Shown here: positions 16,310 to 25,933 of the stretch, one piece after another
Layout of the letters: each line of letters begins with the position of its first letter
Numbering within the stretch: the stretch's first letter is position 1
From: Zhongshania antarctica
GTDB taxonomy: Bacteria > Pseudomonadota > Gammaproteobacteria > Pseudomonadales > Spongiibacteraceae
Direction: 5' to 3'
Assembly (NCBI RefSeq): GCF_014202945.1
Contig: NZ_JACHHW010000006.1
Location: forward strand, 248,001-312,000
DNA: 64,000 nt
Translations under genes and position numbers: made by a program
The notes under the pieces: generated by a model
What the model saw: the letters and a program-made list of their open reading frames with translations, nothing else
What the model was told of the DNA's origin: nothing
Databases searched by the model: none

Positions 16310-18991
16310 ATGATAAAAAAAACACTAATCGCTTTCGGCCTCCTGACTCTCATTGTCCTCATCACCGTTGCCACCGTCTTAATTCAGCCGCAACTACTGC
16401 GCGGCATCATCAGCAGTGGCGCGCAGCGCTTTGCCGGTTTAGAGGTTGAGATCAGCGATATACGCTCGCAGCTAAACCCCCTGCGCCTCGAAGTAGACGG
16501 CTTGGCGATTCGCAACCCCCACTGGCCACGGCCCACGCTATTAAATTTGGCGAACATCAGCATTAGCCTCAACGAGAATCCCTTTGGCAGTGAGCCATTT
16601 TGGACTCTTAACGCCGACGCACTGAATATACGACTCGAGCAAAATGAAGCGGGAGAATTCAATTGGATCAGTCCAGAACTACTCGCCAATAGCAACACCG
16701 CCAGCCCAGAACCCCAGGTCAGTACTGGGATGCCGGCGTTACCCGGCGATTTTAACTTTAATCACATCAGCCTAAAGAACATCAATTTCATATGGCGGGA
16801 TAAAACCGGCGTTGAGCGCAGCGTCCATCTGCCCAAGGTCAGCGGTGAACGAGTAGAAGCGGGCAACGGCGATTTTTATATTGGCCTAGATTACCAAAAA
16901 CAGCACTTTGAACTTAAGACCGACATCACCTTATTCGACCCCAAGAGCGGTGTACTCGTTTACGCATTGGCGCTCAAACACCAAGACCTCGATTTCAGCA
17001 GCGAAGGGAAATTGGTGCTCACACCCAATTTGGCGGGCAGCGCGATCAAGCTCAAACTCAATTTACGCAGTGTCAAAAATTTAGCCGCGCTCGCCAATAC
17101 CGACGCGCCGGTGATCCCTAAGATACGTCTCGCGAGTACGCTCGCCATCAACCCCAACTACGAATTCACCGACATCATATTAAAACTCAATGACGACGAA
17201 ATTCGCGGCGCGCTTACTGTTGATGCAGGCAGTTCCGCAGTGCGCGGCAAATTAAGCGCCGAATCCATTAATGTCGATAAACTCCTGTCAGCGCCACCGG
17301 CTGATACAAGCTCAGCAAGTACCAAAAACGCTGATGAGCCAAACAAAGAAACAGCCATCGACTGGGCATGGCTAGACACGACCCAACTTGCCCTCAAACT
17401 TAATATTGGCACCCTCACCGCGTCGGGCTGGCAACTGCAAGACCTCAGTAGCGATATCGCCATAAAAGAAAACATCAAGGTGATACTCGCCGCCGCAAGC
17501 ATCACCGAGTTGGCCAATAGCCGTGAAATCAGCCAATTTAAGGCCGATGTCGATTTAAAGCCTCTCGCTAAAATCACCGACGCCGCCGACCTCGCCATGA
17601 GTTTAAAGCTGAGCATGGCCGGACTTGAGACCAGCGTTGATGGCAAGCTCAATGTCAACGGCATAGCGGGCACCGAACTGCAACTGCAAGCCGACGCCCC
17701 GCAGAGCGCAACGCTCTGGAAACTCGCCCAACTGCCCTACCAAGAAGCGGGTGCGATAAGCGTAAATGCCAATATTCAAACCCAAGCCGATCGCTACTCC
17801 GCCAAAGGCAGCGCCAGCATGGGCAAGCAAAACACCGAACTCGATTTGCAGTTTACTCCCGCCGCCAAAGAACAACTCGCCGAGCTCCGTGGCAGCATAA
17901 ACTTGAAACGCATTGACCTCGCCTTTCTCAGCGCGCCAACCGCGACTACTAGTCCGACCGCTGCCCCGCCCGCAAAAAAGGGCAGCAAGCTCATTAGCAA
18001 AGACCCCTTCGACTTGAGCGCACTGCAAGCAATGAATGCCAATGTGAGTATTGCCCTGGAAGACATCGACACCGGCTACGCGCTTATTCGCAAAGCCAAT
18101 CTCAAACCCAGCCTGCAAGCTGGCGTTCTAAATTTAAAAAACACCACCATCAACTTTGCCGGTGGCGACGCCAAATTGCGGCTAAAACTCGACAGTACTC
18201 AAAACCAAACTCGCATCGACCTAAAGCTCAGCGTGAATGCGGAAGATTACGGCAAACTCGGGCTAACCAAAGCCGCAGGTATTAATGGCGGTAACGGCGA
18301 CATTCGCTTAAATGTGAATAGCCAAGGCGCCAGCCCCTATCTATTAGCCGCCAATATGAACGGTAAATTAGACGTAAAAATCACCGATTTAGTCGCCGAA
18401 GGTAATGCCCTGAATTTGATCGGCTCCGACGTACTCAGTGAAACTATTGATAAGCTCAATCCGTTTTCGGAGAAAAAAACCAGTACAGAAATTGAATGCA
18501 TCGCCATTCACTTCGATGGCAAAAATGGTAAATTCATCAGCGACGACGGCATTGCTTTAGAAACCGCCCAAACCAAAATTATCGGCACCGGCCATTTTGA
18601 TCTCGGCAAAGAACAACTCTTATTTGGGGTATCCCCTATCGCGCGCACCGGCGTAGGTATTAATGTCGGCGCCGCCGCAGGTTTGGTGCGACTTGGCGGC
18701 ACTTTTAGCAAGCCGAAAATTGTCGCCGACCCATCGGGGATGTTTACCTCAGGGCTATCGACCGGCGCGGCGGTGTATACTGGCGGCCTATCTTTATTGG
18801 CACAAGGTTTACTGAAACGGGCTATTTACGCCGGTAGCGCCTGTGACGGCGCAATAGATGAGATTCCGACGGTAGACGAACTACCAGAAGAACTATTAAA
18901 GCCGCGCTTACCCGAAGCCACCCCGGAAGCGGGTAATACAGCCATCGCCCCTTCGGCACCAGCAGCACAAACTGCCAGCCCTCAAAACTGA
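16310..18991 (+). CDS. AsmA-family inner-membrane protein
   Basis: This 893-residue protein has one N-terminal membrane segment (residues about 5-27) followed by a long periplasmic region rich in beta-strand, as in AsmA/YhjG/TamB-like proteins that form lipid-transfer bridges between membranes. The typical N-terminal pattern is present: the membrane anchor, then VEISDIRSQLNPLRLEVDGL and IRNPHWPRPTLLNLANIS. The C-terminal AsmA-like block includes NGNGDIRLNVNSQG-type repeats, and a final Gly-rich stretch (SGLSTGAAVYTGGLS) precedes a short Pro/Ala tail. It stands alone and ends in a hairpin shared with the convergent rsmC gene. Confidence 0.88.
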   Translation: MIKKTLIAFGLLTLIVLITVATVLIQPQLLRGIISSGAQRFAGLEVEISDIRSQLNPLRLEVDGLAIRNPHWPRPTLLNLANISISLNENPFGSEPFWTLNADALNIRLEQNEAGEFNWISPELLANSNTASPEPQVSTGMPALPGDFNFNHISLKNINFIWRDKTGVERSVHLPKVSGERVEAGNGDFYIGLDYQKQHFELKTDITLFDPKSGVLVYALALKHQDLDFSSEGKLVLTPNLAGSAIKLKLNLRSVKNLAALANTDAPVIPKIRLASTLAINPNYEFTDIILKLNDDEIRGALTVDAGSSAVRGKLSAESINVDKLLSAPPADTSSASTKNADEPNKETAIDWAWLDTTQLALKLNIGTLTASGWQLQDLSSDIAIKENIKVILAAASITELANSREISQFKADVDLKPLAKITDAADLAMSLKLSMAGLETSVDGKLNVNGIAGTELQLQADAPQSATLWKLAQLPYQEAGAISVNANIQTQADRYSAKGSASMGKQNTELDLQFTPAAKEQLAELRGSINLKRIDLAFLSAPTATTSPTAAPPAKKGSKLISKDPFDLSALQAMNANVSIALEDIDTGYALIRKANLKPSLQAGVLNLKNTTINFAGGDAKLRLKLDSTQNQTRIDLKLSVNAEDYGKLGLTKAAGINGGNGDIRLNVNSQGASPYLLAANMNGKLDVKITDLVAEGNALNLIGSDVLSETIDKLNPFSEKKTSTEIECIAIHFDGKNGKFISDDGIALETAQTKIIGTGHFDLGKEQLLFGVSPIARTGVGINVGAAAGLVRLGGTFSKPKIVADPSGMFTSGLSTGAAVYTGGLSLLAQGLLKRAIYAGSACDGAIDEIPTVDELPEELLKPRLPEATPEAGNTAIAPSAPAAQTASPQN

Positions 18992-18998
18992 GGGCTGG
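18975..18998. terminator. hairpin between AsmA-like gene and rsmC
   Basis: A perfect 9-base-pair stem (CCAGCCCTC with GAGGGCTGG, 6-base loop) overlaps the stop codon of the AsmA-like gene. It lies between convergent genes, so it probably limits read-through in both directions, although no T-run follows. Confidence 0.5.
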
Positions 18999-19011
18999 TG
19001 TATCAGCACAG

Positions 19012-20073
19012 TTACTTGCTCAAGCAAACGACTTTAAAGCCGTCCTGCTCAACAAGCACCTCGGCACCGGCAAACAGTGCCGCTGCTTTGCGCTCCAGCG
19101 GTATGAATTGATTCACCACGAACAAAGCCCGACCTTTACGGCCCAACAGCCGGTGGGCTGCGCCAATAAATTGATCGGTTAGCGACCCGGCAACAGCAAA
19201 GCCCTTATGAAAAGGCGGATTACACAACACTGCATCATAGGGGCCGCTTAAACCCGACGCACAGTCGGCCAATTCAATTTGCGCGCTAATCCCACTCACC
19301 TCACAATTTTTGCGAGCAGCCAGCAGCGCAGTGGCGTTATTGTCCGTGAGCAGCCAGTTGCTTGCGGGGAGCTGCGCCGCCGCCATCACCGTGATGAACC
19401 CATAGCCACAGCCAAGATCCACCAAGCTCGCCGGACGCTGAACAAAGCCAGCAAAAAATGCAGGTAATTGCTCAACTAATAAGGCGCTGCCACGATCAAT
19501 TTTCTGCCAGCCAAACACTCCCGGCTTGCTATACAAGCTTGGTGACTGCGCTATTTCCTGTATTTGGGTATAGTCGCTGTCTGGCAGCAGGCCACTCGGC
19601 TCGGCGTATTTGCCAATGGTAGCGATATACGCTGCGCCGCCGTATTTTTTAATATCCGCAGAGCCGCCTACCAGCGCAGCCGCCTTTTTTGCGTAGTTGT
19701 GTAAACCATCATTTTTATGGCCGGCCAAATGCAGGCTACCACCAACAGGCAACGCGGCCAGAGCCTGATTAATTAAATAATTCACCAAGGCTTTTTCTTT
19801 AGACACCCGATAACACACTGTTTGCGGCCTAGGGATGTCGACCGGCACCACAAAATCAGCCAAGGTCACGGGGTAGCCCGCGCGACGCAAGAGCCCAGCG
19901 ATATCACAGCGATTACTAAAACTATGCCAATCAGCCCGCGCAGCAGGCAAGGGCATCGCTGCAACGTGCTCGTCGGCAAACCACCAAGCCGGTGTAGGCA
20001 TAGCTGAAAACTGCTGATACAGCGCCATTAAAGCGGTATCTGACGCGATGGAGTTTGGCTGTTCACTGCTCAT
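19012..20073 (-). CDS. rsmC: 16S rRNA m2G1207 methyltransferase
   Basis: From the ATG at 20073 this is 353 residues; a TTG at 20109 is less likely. RsmC methylates G1207 of 16S rRNA using S-adenosylmethionine. The N-terminal half is a degenerate methyltransferase-like domain, and the C-terminal half has motif I LVDLGCGYGFITV and the catalytic motif IV VLCNPPFHKG, characteristic of N2-guanine methyltransferases. E. coli RsmC is 343 residues, so length fits. It lies in a minus-strand run after rsuA, another 16S rRNA modifier. RlmG is the close alternative, but the length and domain layout fit either; RsmC is my preferred call. Confidence 0.82.
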   Translation of the reverse strand: MSSEQPNSIASDTALMALYQQFSAMPTPAWWFADEHVAAMPLPAARADWHSFSNRCDIAGLLRRAGYPVTLADFVVPVDIPRPQTVCYRVSKEKALVNYLINQALAALPVGGSLHLAGHKNDGLHNYAKKAAALVGGSADIKKYGGAAYIATIGKYAEPSGLLPDSDYTQIQEIAQSPSLYSKPGVFGWQKIDRGSALLVEQLPAFFAGFVQRPASLVDLGCGYGFITVMAAAQLPASNWLLTDNNATALLAARKNCEVSGISAQIELADCASGLSGPYDAVLCNPPFHKGFAVAGSLTDQFIGAAHRLLGRKGRALFVVNQFIPLERKAAALFAGAEVLVEQDGFKVVCLSK

Positions 20074-20121
20074 TGCGATGGGAATCTCTAGGTAATTTAC
20101 GCTGACCAAAATACATCAATA

Positions 20122-20853
20122 CTATTTTTGAACACTGGCAACCTCGGCCGCCGTTAAATAGCGGTACTCACCTTCCGCTAAGTCGGCGTCCAAAACAATA
20201 TCGCCAATTGCCTCGCGGTGCAGGCGGGTCACCAAATTACCTTCAGCACCAAACATTCGCTTAACCTGATGGTAGCGCCCTTCACAGATTTTTAAGCGCG
20301 CCACCCGCTCCCCTAAAATATCCAATTCGGCCGGCAGTGTGCGGGCCTTATCATCCTTTAGAAACACGCCGCGACTAAAATGCAGTTGGGCTTGCTCGTT
20401 AATCACTTCAGCGGTTTCAACGTAATAGCGCTTCCAACATTTCCGCTGAGGTGAGGTCACTGCGTGGGACCAGTTACCATCATCGGTGAGTAAGACTAGG
20501 CCGGTTGTATCAATATCGAGACGACCAGCCACATGCAAACGCTCAGGGTTATCTTCATCCATCAGGTCTAACACAGTTTGGTGGCGACGATCTCGCGCCG
20601 CGCAGATATAACCTTGCGGCTTGTTCAACATGATATAGCGGGAACTGGCGGCCCGCAGCGAATGACCGCTTAAGGCAAGTTCGGCATCTGCCGCAACCCC
20701 TTGCGCAGGATCACGCACAACGAGGCCATCTACGGTTATTTCACCGGCTTTAATCAGCTTTTTGGCATCACTACGGGAATAATCGGTCACACTGGCCAAA
20801 TAACGATCCAGGCGCAGAGGTTTATTGCTGACGTTACTCACAAATCTGGCCAC
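20122..20853 (-). CDS. rsuA: 16S rRNA pseudouridine(516) synthase
   Basis: RsuA isomerises U516 of 16S rRNA to pseudouridine. The 243-residue protein has an N-terminal S4 RNA-binding domain (PLRLDRYLASVTDYSRSDAKK) and the RsuA-family catalytic motif GRLDIDTTGL, where the first Asp is the nucleophile. The GRYHQVKRMF motif and length agree with RsuA rather than the larger RluB/RluF proteins. It lies 80 bases after the transglutaminase-like gene and 48 bases before rsmC, all on the minus strand. Confidence 0.93.
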   Translation of the reverse strand: MARFVSNVSNKPLRLDRYLASVTDYSRSDAKKLIKAGEITVDGLVVRDPAQGVAADAELALSGHSLRAASSRYIMLNKPQGYICAARDRRHQTVLDLMDEDNPERLHVAGRLDIDTTGLVLLTDDGNWSHAVTSPQRKCWKRYYVETAEVINEQAQLHFSRGVFLKDDKARTLPAELDILGERVARLKICEGRYHQVKRMFGAEGNLVTRLHREAIGDIVLDADLAEGEYRYLTAAEVASVQK

Positions 20854-20933
20854 TCTTATATTAAGCGGCTATTGTCGGCCATGGCAGCACTGGCAGCAAG
20901 CGGCCGATGACCACCACGCTCAATGTTCGTCCT

Positions 20934-21731
20934 TTAGGCATGGCGCTTTTCAAGCAACTGCACGCGAACGTCTTTGACCACGGGGCTTACCGGCGGGCCA
21001 AACTGATTATAAATGGCAACATCAGCCGCGTCTCGTCCATAGCCAATAACCACATAGCCGCTGCGAAGCTCTGTCTGCGTCGCATCAAAGGTATACCAGC
21101 GGCCACCGACATAGGCTTCAAACCAGGCATGTAAATCCATGGGTTCAAGGCCATACATATAGCCCACCACCAAGCGCGCGGGAATACTAAGGCTGCGACA
21201 CAGCGCAATTCCCAAGTGTGATAAATCGCGGCAAACCCCCGACTGCCTGGCATGTACCTCTACCGCAGAAATAGGCACTTCACTATTACCGGGTTCAAAA
21301 CGTATCGAGTTGCGCAGCCAATCCTCAATCGCTTTAACCTGGTCGTAGCCCAGTGCTTTTCCCGCCACAATGGCAGTGGCCATCTGCCCAAAGCGGTCGG
21401 ACTCACAAAACCGGCTGGGCAAAAGAAAACTGAGGACTTCATCTGGTAAATACTCAATATCGACAAACGGCGCCCCTGGCGACTGATCCATATAATCGGC
21501 CGTCATCACCTCGGCAGAGGTATAGATAGTTAAAGGCCCAGGCTGAGCAACTAAGCGTTGGCAGAGGTTGCCATAACCATCGGTAAACTCCATCACCGGA
21601 ATAATCGGTGTGAGCATATACTCATCACTTGCCACCCATTGCTGACGCCCACTGCGTAGGCGCAGCATTAAAATAAACGGCGTCGGCACTGAGATTTCAA
21701 AACTCATTTCACAGCTGGTGCGTAGCCACAT
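20934..21731 (-). CDS. transglutaminase-like (cysteine protease fold) protein
   Basis: The product is 265 residues from the ATG at 21731 (AGGA 8 bases upstream), which avoids overlapping the upstream dehydrogenase gene; a frame extending to 21827 is open but would overlap it. It contains the transglutaminase-like catalytic triad: Cys in SGVCRDLSHLG, His in DLHAWFEAYV and Asp in TFDATQ. The N-terminal part (SVPTPFILMLRLRSG) is the strand-rich domain common in this bacterial family. Substrates are unknown; relatives act as peptidases or amidases. It has no signal peptide. It sits between glutamate dehydrogenase and rsuA. Confidence 0.85.
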   Translation of the reverse strand: MWLRTSCEMSFEISVPTPFILMLRLRSGRQQWVASDEYMLTPIIPVMEFTDGYGNLCQRLVAQPGPLTIYTSAEVMTADYMDQSPGAPFVDIEYLPDEVLSFLLPSRFCESDRFGQMATAIVAGKALGYDQVKAIEDWLRNSIRFEPGNSEVPISAVEVHARQSGVCRDLSHLGIALCRSLSIPARLVVGYMYGLEPMDLHAWFEAYVGGRWYTFDATQTELRSGYVVIGYGRDAADVAIYNQFGPPVSPVVKDVRVQLLEKRHA

Positions 21732-21810
21732 GCGGGGTATCCTCTCTCTTAGACGTAGGTGGAGCAATATTGGCACCGCGGTATCCATAGCCCGCCATAC
21801 CAAAGAAACA

Positions 21811-23109
21811 TTACTCGCCGTTAGCAAAGTACTCTTTAGTTCCTTTCATCTTAAACACTTCTTGGAGATGCAGTAGCGCCTTTGCGTAAGCGGCCTGTCG
21901 AAAACTAACGCCTTCTTTCTGGTGCTGAAACTGCCACATTTCTTCAAACGCCGCCTCCAGCTTTTCTTTCAAACGACTTTGGACATCCAGTAATGACCAC
22001 GGGTAACCCGCGCGGTTCTGAACCCATTCAAAATAGCTCACAATCACCCCACCGGCATTCGCTAAAACATCGGGAATGACGACAATACCGCGTTCAAATA
22101 GGGCTTGATCAGCGTCGAGACTAATCGGGCCATTAGCCACTTCAACCACCCATTTTGCGCGCACGGCTTCAACATTATGCTTTGTGATGGCATTTTCTAG
22201 CGCCGCCGGCACAAGAATATCCACTTCCATCGCCAATAGGTCTTCATTGCTTATAGACTGGTAACTGTCACAATTTTCGCAGCTACTCACTGAGCCTTCA
22301 GGGTAGTTCGGATGGAGCTGATTCGTTGCTATTTTGCGCTCATGAACTAATTGCACGTCTAAGCCCTGCGCGCAATAAATTCCCCCTTGGGAATCGCTCA
22401 CGGCCACCACCTTATAACCGGCCTCAGCTAGCAGCCTCGCCAAGTGGTATCCCGCATTACCAAAACCTTGAATGGCAATGCGCAAATCCTCTGGGAGTTT
22501 ACCCTCCTTAACGCGTAAAAATTCAATGCAATAAAACGCACCTCGGCCGGTCGCTTCGAAGCGCCCTTCACTACCACCCAAATTGACGGGTTTACCAGTA
22601 ATCACCGCAGGAAATTTTGCGCCTTTAATTACTTCATATTCATCACGCATCCAACCCATAATGCGCTCGTTGGTGTACACATCGGGTGCTGGAATATCAA
22701 GATCCGGCCCAACAAAATCAGCCATCGCCCGCATATAGGCGCGGGAGAGCCGCTCTAATTCCATACGTGACAAGGATTTTGGATCGACAACAACGCCACC
22801 CTTGGCGCCGCCAAAAGGCAAATTTACTAAAGCGCACTTGATCGTCATCCACAAACCTAAGGCGCGCATTTCAGCATCATCAACGCCAGGGTGGAATCGA
22901 ATCCCCCCCTTGCTGGGACCGAGCATTTGACTGTAATGGCAGCGATAGGCGTCAAAGTATTGGGTAGCGCCATCATCCATGCGCACCGGAAGCGAGGCAT
23001 ACATCATTGCTTTGGGCCGCGACAAACCAGCAAGTACCGAATCGGCAACACCGGCAAGCTGCCCCATGGCGAGCAACCTAGCGACCGCCTGTTCAAAAAT
23101 GGTGTTCAT
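21811..23109 (-). CDS. glutamate dehydrogenase (Glu/Leu/Phe/Val dehydrogenase family)
   Basis: This 432-residue enzyme interconverts glutamate and 2-oxoglutarate plus ammonium. The active-site Lys lies in LPFGGAKGGVVVDP, the substrate-binding block is GPSKGGIRFHP, and the Rossmann motif is IQGFGNAGYHLA. The length and motifs resemble the catabolic NAD-linked RocG/GudB type (about 424 residues) more than the 447-residue NADP GdhA of enterics. An insert with CENCDSYQ follows the nucleotide-binding region. It heads a minus-strand run with the transglutaminase-like gene and the two rRNA modification genes, though the links between those may be loose. Confidence 0.9.
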   Translation of the reverse strand: MNTIFEQAVARLLAMGQLAGVADSVLAGLSRPKAMMYASLPVRMDDGATQYFDAYRCHYSQMLGPSKGGIRFHPGVDDAEMRALGLWMTIKCALVNLPFGGAKGGVVVDPKSLSRMELERLSRAYMRAMADFVGPDLDIPAPDVYTNERIMGWMRDEYEVIKGAKFPAVITGKPVNLGGSEGRFEATGRGAFYCIEFLRVKEGKLPEDLRIAIQGFGNAGYHLARLLAEAGYKVVAVSDSQGGIYCAQGLDVQLVHERKIATNQLHPNYPEGSVSSCENCDSYQSISNEDLLAMEVDILVPAALENAITKHNVEAVRAKWVVEVANGPISLDADQALFERGIVVIPDVLANAGGVIVSYFEWVQNRAGYPWSLLDVQSRLKEKLEAAFEEMWQFQHQKEGVSFRQAAYAKALLHLQEVFKMKGTKEYFANGE

Positions 23110-23329
23110 CGCGCCCCCGAATCATATGTCGGCGGTGCAGCCCGGCTGCACCGCGATCAATTCCACATTGTTTGCGCCAGCGTGATTCACCGTAACTAAA
23201 CGGCAACCAAGCGCAAAATAATAATAACGTTCTCTTGAACATAACCCTCACGGGTTCTGATGTCCAACGCTGAAGATTGGGGTGGGGTTAAATCCCGACG
23301 GCGCTACCGGTGCAGTTTGGCGCATCCAC

Positions 23330-23358
23330 AAAAAAGGGGCCTTGAAGGCCCCTTTTTT
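23330..23358. terminator. strong bidirectional terminator
   Basis: A stem of AAAAAAGGGGCC with GGCCCCTTTTTT around a TTGAA loop can work on both strands. On the minus strand it directly follows the Ala/Lys-rich exported protein gene. Confidence 0.85.
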
Positions 23359-23379
23359 ACACACTGATGTAAAACAGAT

Positions 23380-23877
23380 TTATTCTGCTGCAGCACCAGC
23401 ATTTACGCTAGCATCAACCTTGATATTCGTCAGGCTGCGCAGGGCGCTTTTCTTCTCTTCTACGGCCGCTTTTGCGTTCGCTTTAGTTTCTGCGCGAGCT
23501 TCAGCACGGGCTTGTGCATCGGCCTCAGCTTGGGCTTCGCGCTCAGCTTTACGTGCTTTGGCAGCAGCTTTTTCTTCTTCACGCTTCGCTTTCGCTTCTG
23601 CACGCTGGGCGTCGGCAGCTGCTTTCTTCTCGGCTGCAGCCGCTTTCATTGCCTCGCCCTTCGCTTCGCCGTCAGCCTTCATTTTGGCTGCTTTTTCATC
23701 GATATTGGTATCGACATTCACATTGGCTTCTACTTTCGCGTCCGCTTTTGCATCTGCTTTTTCTTCAGCTTTAGCGCTGCCGCCCAAGCCCAGCTTGCTA
23801 AAGAAACCACCTTCAGCCAATACGCTGCCGCTCAATCCGATTAAACTTACGGCCAGAACTAATTCTTTCATTTTCAT
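23380..23877 (-). CDS. exported Ala/Lys/Glu-rich coiled-coil protein
   Basis: From the ATG at 23877 (AAAGGA 8 bases upstream) the protein has 165 residues. A signal peptide (VLAVSLIGLSGSVLA) is followed by a short GGFFSKLGLGGSAKAE segment. From about 40 to 140 the sequence is almost only Ala, Lys, Glu, Asp and Arg in heptad-friendly order (KAAADAQRAEAKAKREEEKA), predicting a long single helix or coiled coil. A motif VNVDTNID and a C-terminal NIKVDASVNAG look alike and may be paired strands. It resembles TolA domain II or other periplasmic spacer helices in composition only. Function unknown. It is monocistronic with its own strong terminator. Confidence 0.75.
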   Translation of the reverse strand: MKMKELVLAVSLIGLSGSVLAEGGFFSKLGLGGSAKAEEKADAKADAKVEANVNVDTNIDEKAAKMKADGEAKGEAMKAAAAEKKAAADAQRAEAKAKREEEKAAAKARKAEREAQAEADAQARAEARAETKANAKAAVEEKKSALRSLTNIKVDASVNAGAAAE

Positions 23878-24037
23878 TGTGATAATCCTTTTTTTATCAA
23901 AAGTCATTATTGAACTCGTTTAGTGAGATCTATTGTAGGGCAGCGCAGCGTTCAAACAAGCCTTACATAGCGTAAATTTCACCGTAATTTTCAGCCACAA
24001 TTCTAGTCACCGTTCAGCTTATAGCAAGCTTGTGACA

Positions 24038-25624
24038 TTAATGCTCGCGCGTTGACCTGAAGCGGACCTCGGGATGCCGTTCTTCGGTCAACGCCAAATT
24101 CACCCGCGTTGGCGCCAGATAGGTCAAGTGACCGCCGCCGTCAATAGCGAGGTTTTCTGCACACTTGCGCTTAAATTCTTCAAACTTTTTAGCATCGTCG
24201 CAATCTACCCAGCGTGCGGTAAAAACGTTGATCGGCTCGTATATCGCCTCGACCTTATACTCGTCTTTAAGACGATAGCTCACCACTTCAAACTGCAGAT
24301 TACCCACGGCACCAACAATCAGGTCGCTATTGCGCTGGGGCATAAATACCTGAGTTGATCCCTCTTCAGACAACTGCTGCAAGCCTTTTTGTAATTGCTT
24401 AGCCTTCATCGGGTCTTTTAGGCGAATGCGGCGAAACAGCTCCGGCGCAAAATGAGGAATACCGGTAAATTTAAAATTTTCGCCCGAAGAAAAGGTATCG
24501 CCTATCTGAATGGTGCCGTGGTTGTGCAGGCCAATTATGTCACCCGACACCGCCTCTTCCACAAGCTCTCGGTCACCCGCCAAAAAGCTTACCGCATCGA
24601 CAATCTTAACGTCTTTACCAAGACGCACATGGCGCATTTTCATACCCTTGGTATACGTGCCCGAGCAAATCCGCATAAAGGCGATACGGTCGCGGTGCTT
24701 GGGATCCATATTCGCTTGAATCTTAAACACAAAGCCCGAGAAAGTGTCTTCTTTGGCGCTGACCTCGCGAGTATCGGTAGGCCGATCCAGCGGCTCCGGC
24801 GACCACTCTACAAAACCGTCGAGCATCTCGCGCACGCCGAAATTAGACAGCGCCGTTCCAAAAAATACTGGGGTCTGCTTACCCGCCAAATACGCCTCGC
24901 GGTCGAAGAAGTGGCTAGCGCCGCGCACCAGCTCAATTTCCTCGAGGAAATTCTCATACTCGTCGTCAAGCAAAGTCCGCGCAGCGTCACTCTCTAAACC
25001 GTCTATGCGAATATCTTCAGCCACCACCGAGCCTTTACCGGGCTGAAACACGTGAATGGTGTCGGTGTACATATTGTAGACGCCCTTAAAATCGCGCCCC
25101 ATGCCAATCGGCCAGTTGATCGGCGCCGCGGCAATACCCAGCACACTCTCGACTTCGTCTAACAACTCAATGGGATCGCGAATATCGCGGTCCATCTTAT
25201 TTACAAAACCTAAAATGGGCGTGTCGCGCAAACGGCAAACATTCATCAATTTAATGGTTCGGTCTTCGACACCCTTGGCACCATCAATAATCATCAGTGC
25301 TGAATCCACCGCCGTCAGGGTGCGGTAGGTGTCTTCAGAGAAGTCCTCGTGCCCCGGGGTATCCAGCAAGTTAACGATTCGGCCTTTATAAGGGAACTGC
25401 ATGACCGAGGAGGTCACCGAAATACCCCGCTCTTTCTCCAAGCTCATCCAGTCAGACGTCGCCGCGCGGTCATTCTTTTTACCTTTCACCGTACCGGCCA
25501 CCTGAATCAACTGCCCCAATAGGATCAATTTCTCGGTAATAGTGGTTTTACCGGCATCTGGGTGAGAGATGATGGCAAAGGTGCGGCGCTTGGCCACTTC
25601 CTGCTGAAAGCTAATATCTGACAT
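24038..25624 (-). CDS. prfC: peptide chain release factor 3
   Basis: RF3 is the GTPase that recycles RF1/RF2 from the ribosome after termination. The 528-residue protein has G1 HPDAGKTT, a typical switch region [19 protein letters not shown] read in part, G3 [14 protein letters not shown] and G4 NKMDRD, then domains 2 and 3 of the translational GTPase family. Length equals E. coli RF3. It is divergent from rhlE, with a 309-base region between. Confidence 0.97.
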   Translation of the reverse strand: MSDISFQQEVAKRRTFAIISHPDAGKTTITEKLILLGQLIQVAGTVKGKKNDRAATSDWMSLEKERGISVTSSVMQFPYKGRIVNLLDTPGHEDFSEDTYRTLTAVDSALMIIDGAKGVEDRTIKLMNVCRLRDTPILGFVNKMDRDIRDPIELLDEVESVLGIAAAPINWPIGMGRDFKGVYNMYTDTIHVFQPGKGSVVAEDIRIDGLESDAARTLLDDEYENFLEEIELVRGASHFFDREAYLAGKQTPVFFGTALSNFGVREMLDGFVEWSPEPLDRPTDTREVSAKEDTFSGFVFKIQANMDPKHRDRIAFMRICSGTYTKGMKMRHVRLGKDVKIVDAVSFLAGDRELVEEAVSGDIIGLHNHGTIQIGDTFSSGENFKFTGIPHFAPELFRRIRLKDPMKAKQLQKGLQQLSEEGSTQVFMPQRNSDLIVGAVGNLQFEVVSYRLKDEYKVEAIYEPINVFTARWVDCDDAKKFEEFKRKCAENLAIDGGGHLTYLAPTRVNLALTEERHPEVRFRSTREH

Positions 25625-25933
25625 TAAATTGGGTCTTCTGACTAAACAGGTTCGGGACGATACGCAGAATAAAATCTCGCTGCGTATATAAGAGGCGTGA
25701 GTTTAAAGGACTTGAGCAGGGCTTGCACTATTCGCCGCATCAATCGCCGGCGAAACGCCCTGCCAATAAATACCGCAAATAGCCACCAAAACCCCGCCAG
25801 CTCTGGTATTCCGTCGCACTGGGGGTTTCTATCTATGGCGCAAATCTTGCTTTTCCCGTAAGCTGCACGCCCGCTGTCATCAGGACACCGGCCATCACGC
25901 CGCGACGCGCGACATTATGAGACGATAGATTTT
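25625..25933. other. prfC/rhlE divergent intergenic region with nested hairpin
   Basis: The gap must hold promoters for both flanking genes. It contains a notable nested inverted repeat: GCAGGGC (25716-25722) pairs with GCCCTGC (25757-25763), and inside it TTCGCCG (25731-25737) pairs with CGGCGAA (25748-25754). Two perfect 7-base-pair stems are separated by an 8/2 internal loop. I could not assign clear -10/-35 elements or a known riboswitch. Confidence 0.5.

Noticed and set aside
21732-21827. Longer N-terminus of the transglutaminase-like protein
   Set aside because: It would overlap the dehydrogenase gene; the ATG at 21731 has AGGA at proper spacing.
23282-23923. 213-codon plus-strand frame over the Ala/Lys-rich gene
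   Set aside because: It is the reverse complement of repetitive Ala/Lys/Glu codons and yields low-complexity Ala/Ser/Phe; the minus-strand frame has a signal peptide, ribosome site and terminator.
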